Of a stretch of DNA of 23,533 bases, positions 21,704-23,533 are shown piece by piece. Origin of the DNA: Myxococcota bacterium (GTDB lineage Bacteria > Myxococcota_A > UBA9160 > PR03); assembly GCA_030066475.1 (NCBI GenBank), contig JASJBO010000013.1, forward strand, positions 1-23,533, written 5' to 3'. Each line of letters starts with the position of its first letter. Position 1 is the stretch's first letter. The translations under genes were made by a program, and so were the position numbers. The notes under the pieces were generated by a model. The model saw only the letters and a program-made list of their open reading frames with translations. It ran no database searches and was not told the DNA's origin.

Positions 21704-21781
21704 GGCAAGGGACGTGCGCCAGGCTGGCAGCTTGGATCGGCTGGAGGGGATCGTCTAGGCTCCGCTCGGGAGGAACGTGCG

Positions 21782-22225
21782 ATGATCCAGGCCCTGCTCC
21801 GTACGCTGCCGATCGCGGCCGCGCTGCTGCTCCCGTCCGCGGCGCTGGCGGATGGTCATGGTCACATCGAGCGCTCCGCGTCGCCGCCCGGGGCCGAGCT
21901 CTACTTCATCTCGCCGACCGACGGCGCGACCGTGTCGAGCCCCGTGACCGTGCGCTTCGGGCTGCGCGGCATGGGCGTCGCGCCGGCCGGGGTGCAGCGC
22001 AAGAACACCGGGCACCATCACGTGATCATCGACGCGCCGACGCCGCCCCCGGGCCAGCCGGTGCCCGCCGACGACAACCACAAGCACTTCGGCGGCGGTC
22101 AGACCGAGACGACGATCGAGCTGGCGCCGGGCTCCCACACGCTGCAGCTCGTGCTCGGCGACCACCTGCACGTTCCGCACGACCCGCCGGTGGTGTCGAA
22201 GCGCATCACGATCACCGTCGAGTAG
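21782..22225 (+). CDS. DUF4399 periplasmic His-rich protein
   Basis: A 147-residue exported protein of the DUF4399 type. The signal peptide (LPIAAALLLPSAALADGHGH) is followed by LYFISPTDGATVSSPVTVRF and the family signatures GVAPAGVQRKNTGHHHVIID, DDNHKHFGGGQTETTIEL and PGSHTLQLVLGDHLHVPHDP, ending with an Ig-like last strand SKRITITV. The conserved histidines (HHH, HKH, DHLHVPH) suggest metal binding in the periplasm, possibly copper, but no function is established for the family. ATG at 21782 has GGGAGGAA about 6 nt upstream. The 78 bp before it, after the membrane protein stop, probably contain its own promoter. It ends 6 bp from the convergent gene. Confidence 0.85.
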   Translation: MIQALLRTLPIAAALLLPSAALADGHGHIERSASPPGAELYFISPTDGATVSSPVTVRFGLRGMGVAPAGVQRKNTGHHHVIIDAPTPPPGQPVPADDNHKHFGGGQTETTIELAPGSHTLQLVLGDHLHVPHDPPVVSKRITITVE

Positions 22226-22231
22226 CGGCGC

Positions 22232-23083
22232 TCAGCCCTCCAGCAGGGCCGCGTAGCCCTCGCGGAAGCTGGGATAGCAGGGCGACCACCCCGCCGCGCG
22301 CAGGAGCGCGTTGCGACAGCGCTTGCTGCCGCGCGTCGGGGCGGCGCCCTCGCCCGCGGGCTGCGGCTCGGGGGCTCCGATCCGCTCGGCGAGCCAGCGC
22401 AGCACCTCCGCCTCGTCGGCCGGCTCGTCGTCCACGCCCACGTAGACCGGGTCGAGCGAGTCGCCCGCCACCTCGCGATCGATCAGGCAGCGCAGGGCCG
22501 AGACGGCGTCGTCGCGGTGGATGCGGTTGGTGTAGAGCGGACCGGGCGCCAGGCGGGCCTCGCCAGTGCGCACCCGCTCGATCAGGCGGTTGCGCCCGGG
22601 CCCGTAGATCCCCCCCAGCCGCAGCGCGGTGCCCGGCACGTCCCCGTCGCGGAGCGCCTGCTCCGCCTCGAGCATGATCGCGCCGTTCCAGTGCGCCGGC
22701 TCGGTGGGGCTCGACTCGTCGACCCAGCTCCCGTCGGCCTGGCCGTAGACGGCGGTGCTCGACGTGAAGAGCACGCGGCGCGGCGTGCCCATCTCGGAGG
22801 CGACGTCGATGGTGTTGCGCAGGCCCTCGACGTAGACGTCGCGATAGGTCCGCTCGTCGCGCTGTCCCGCGGCCGCCGTGTAGACGACGACGTCGGGCGT
22901 GCCGGCGGCGATCAAGGCCGAGTAGAGCGAATCGCGGTCGGTGACGTTGCCCTCGGCCGGCAGGACGGCCTCGGGCAGTCCCTCGACGTGGCGACGGATG
23001 CCGTAGACCACGTCGCCGGCCGCGGCGAGCTGGACGCCCAGCTCGGTGCCCACGTAGCCACAGCCCACGATCACGATCCGCAT
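22232..23083 (-). CDS. NAD(P)-binding SDR-like protein (YeeZ/atypical epimerase type)
   Basis: A 283-residue Rossmann-fold protein of the atypical extended SDR group (E. coli YeeZ-like). The nucleotide motif is IVGCGYVGTELG, G-x-G-x-x-G at residues 7-12. It continues with VVVYTAAAGQRDERTYRDVY, RVLFTSSTAVYGQADGSWVD, ALRLGGIYGPGRN and the C-terminal SKRCRNALLRAAGWSPCYPS, typical of this group. The Y-x-x-x-K active-site pair of classical SDRs is missing: the corresponding region is HWNGAIMLEAEQAL. Either the chemistry differs or it only binds a nucleotide or acts as a regulator. ATG at 23083 has GGAGGAG about 4 nt upstream. The substrate is unknown. Confidence 0.8.
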   Translation of the reverse strand: MRIVIVGCGYVGTELGVQLAAAGDVVYGIRRHVEGLPEAVLPAEGNVTDRDSLYSALIAAGTPDVVVYTAAAGQRDERTYRDVYVEGLRNTIDVASEMGTPRRVLFTSSTAVYGQADGSWVDESSPTEPAHWNGAIMLEAEQALRDGDVPGTALRLGGIYGPGRNRLIERVRTGEARLAPGPLYTNRIHRDDAVSALRCLIDREVAGDSLDPVYVGVDDEPADEAEVLRWLAERIGAPEPQPAGEGAAPTRGSKRCRNALLRAAGWSPCYPSFREGYAALLEG

Positions 23084-23145
23084 CGGCTCCTCCGGCGGGG
23101 TCGGCAGGTTGACAGAACGCGTTGGAAGGGGCTACTGGCTCTCGC

Positions 23146-23529
23146 ATGCCTGCCCGCCGGCGCTCGTCCCGGTCTCCGTCCGCTTCGAGCGGACGCTCCG
23201 AGGGCTGGAGCGCCTGGACCACCAAGCAGCACGCCTACCAGCAGAAGGCCGAGGCCGAGCTCGAGGAGCAGCTCGCCCGGCTGGCGCAGGTGAAGGCGCG
23301 CCTCAAGAAGCGGCTGGCGGAGGGCCGCATCGAGGCCCACGAGCAGATCGAGGACGTCGAGCGACGGCTGCGCTCGGTCCGCGACCAGCTCGCTGACCTG
23401 GCCAGCGCGGGCGAGGACGTGGTAGGCGAGATCCGCGGCACCGTGGAACGCCTCAGCGCCGACGTATCGCGCACCGTGCGGCGGATCCTGGGGAGCGAGG
23501 ACGACGACGAGTCGAAGCGGGATCCCTGA
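23146..23529 (+). CDS. Small coiled-coil protein of unknown function
   Basis: A 127-residue hydrophilic protein with no family I recognise. A basic, Ser/Arg-rich start (MPARRRSSRSPSAS) is followed by one long helix with heptad pattern (AEAELEEQLARLAQVKARL, IEAHEQIEDVERRLRSVRDQ, VERLSADVSRTVRRIL) and an acidic tail (GSEDDDESKRDP). No signal peptide or membrane helix. The highly charged helix suggests a dimeric or bundle-forming cytoplasmic protein. ATG at 23146 is preceded by GGAAGGGG at about 23124-23131; a TTG at 23122 is an alternative. TTGACA at 23109-23114 could be a -35 box, though no good -10 follows. The first ~35 residues are low in information, so the real start may lie later. Confidence 0.6.
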   Translation: MPARRRSSRSPSASSGRSEGWSAWTTKQHAYQQKAEAELEEQLARLAQVKARLKKRLAEGRIEAHEQIEDVERRLRSVRDQLADLASAGEDVVGEIRGTVERLSADVSRTVRRILGSEDDDESKRDP

Positions 23530-23533
23530 GGAT

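Noticed and set aside
1..23533. tRNA, rRNA or riboswitch genes
   Set aside because: Intergenic gaps were scanned by eye; none shows a T-loop GGTTCGAATCC-type motif, rRNA segments or a known riboswitch core. Small ncRNAs cannot be excluded.

Overview
This 23.5 kb window is very GC-rich (about 70% by eye) and densely coded. It reads as a chromosomal segment of an uncultured deltaproteobacterial-type lineage (Myxococcota, Binatota or a relative). That placement is inference. It rests on the base composition, the secreted Cys-rich protein with C-x-x-D-D-x-D-C type repeats, a PEP-CTERM-like protein, a TIGR00027-type methyltransferase remnant and many interspersed palindromic repeats. I see no rRNA, tRNA, CRISPR array, phage module or intact mobile element. 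I supported 20 intact protein genes, two gene remnants, an IS3 remnant and several repeat families.

Layout. Positions 1-182 hold a large nested palindrome. Positions 183-600 (-) are a methyltransferase pseudogene that has lost its SAM-binding core, divergent from an intact GNAT acetyltransferase (659-1417, +). Positions 1399-4000 carry three exported or envelope proteins: a Cys-rich protein with TIMP-like and Kunitz-like ends (-), an unrecognised lipoprotein-like protein (+) and a 3D-domain lipoprotein (-). An 800 bp scar of lower GC (3979-4779) contains a decayed IS3 orfA start and a GNAT-like scrap, and precedes a secreted fibre-like protein (4780-6357, +). A bioA fragment (6399-6524, -) lies downstream of a nitrite/sulfite reductase hemoprotein (6585-8327, -). 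Next come a small exported protein (-), a large secreted alpha/beta-hydrolase-like protein (9062-11425, +), a ferritin-like diiron protein (-) and a PEP-CTERM-like protein (+).

Positions 13193-14576 (-) are moaA-folB, translationally coupled. An ArgD-type aminotransferase (14656-15843, +) follows, then an array of structured repeats (15862-16069). The longest operon runs 16088-21703 (+): a BadI/MenB-type crotonase, a BadH-type dehydrogenase and two large polytopic membrane proteins, joined by 1-4 nt stop/start overlaps. The first two would fit oxidation and ring opening of alicyclic acyl-CoAs; the membrane pair resembles YfhO/GT-C type envelope glycosylation proteins. The window ends with a DUF4399 protein (+), a YeeZ-like NAD-binding protein (-) and a small coiled-coil protein (+).

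I did not find a clear new multi-gene system. The items most worth following are the TIMP/Kunitz-like secreted protein with a predicted mature N-terminal cysteine, the two-variant hairpin repeat family upstream of the bad-like operon, the 80 bp nested palindrome, the folB ribosome binding site written in the MoaA Gly-Gly codons, and the cluster of decayed genes.
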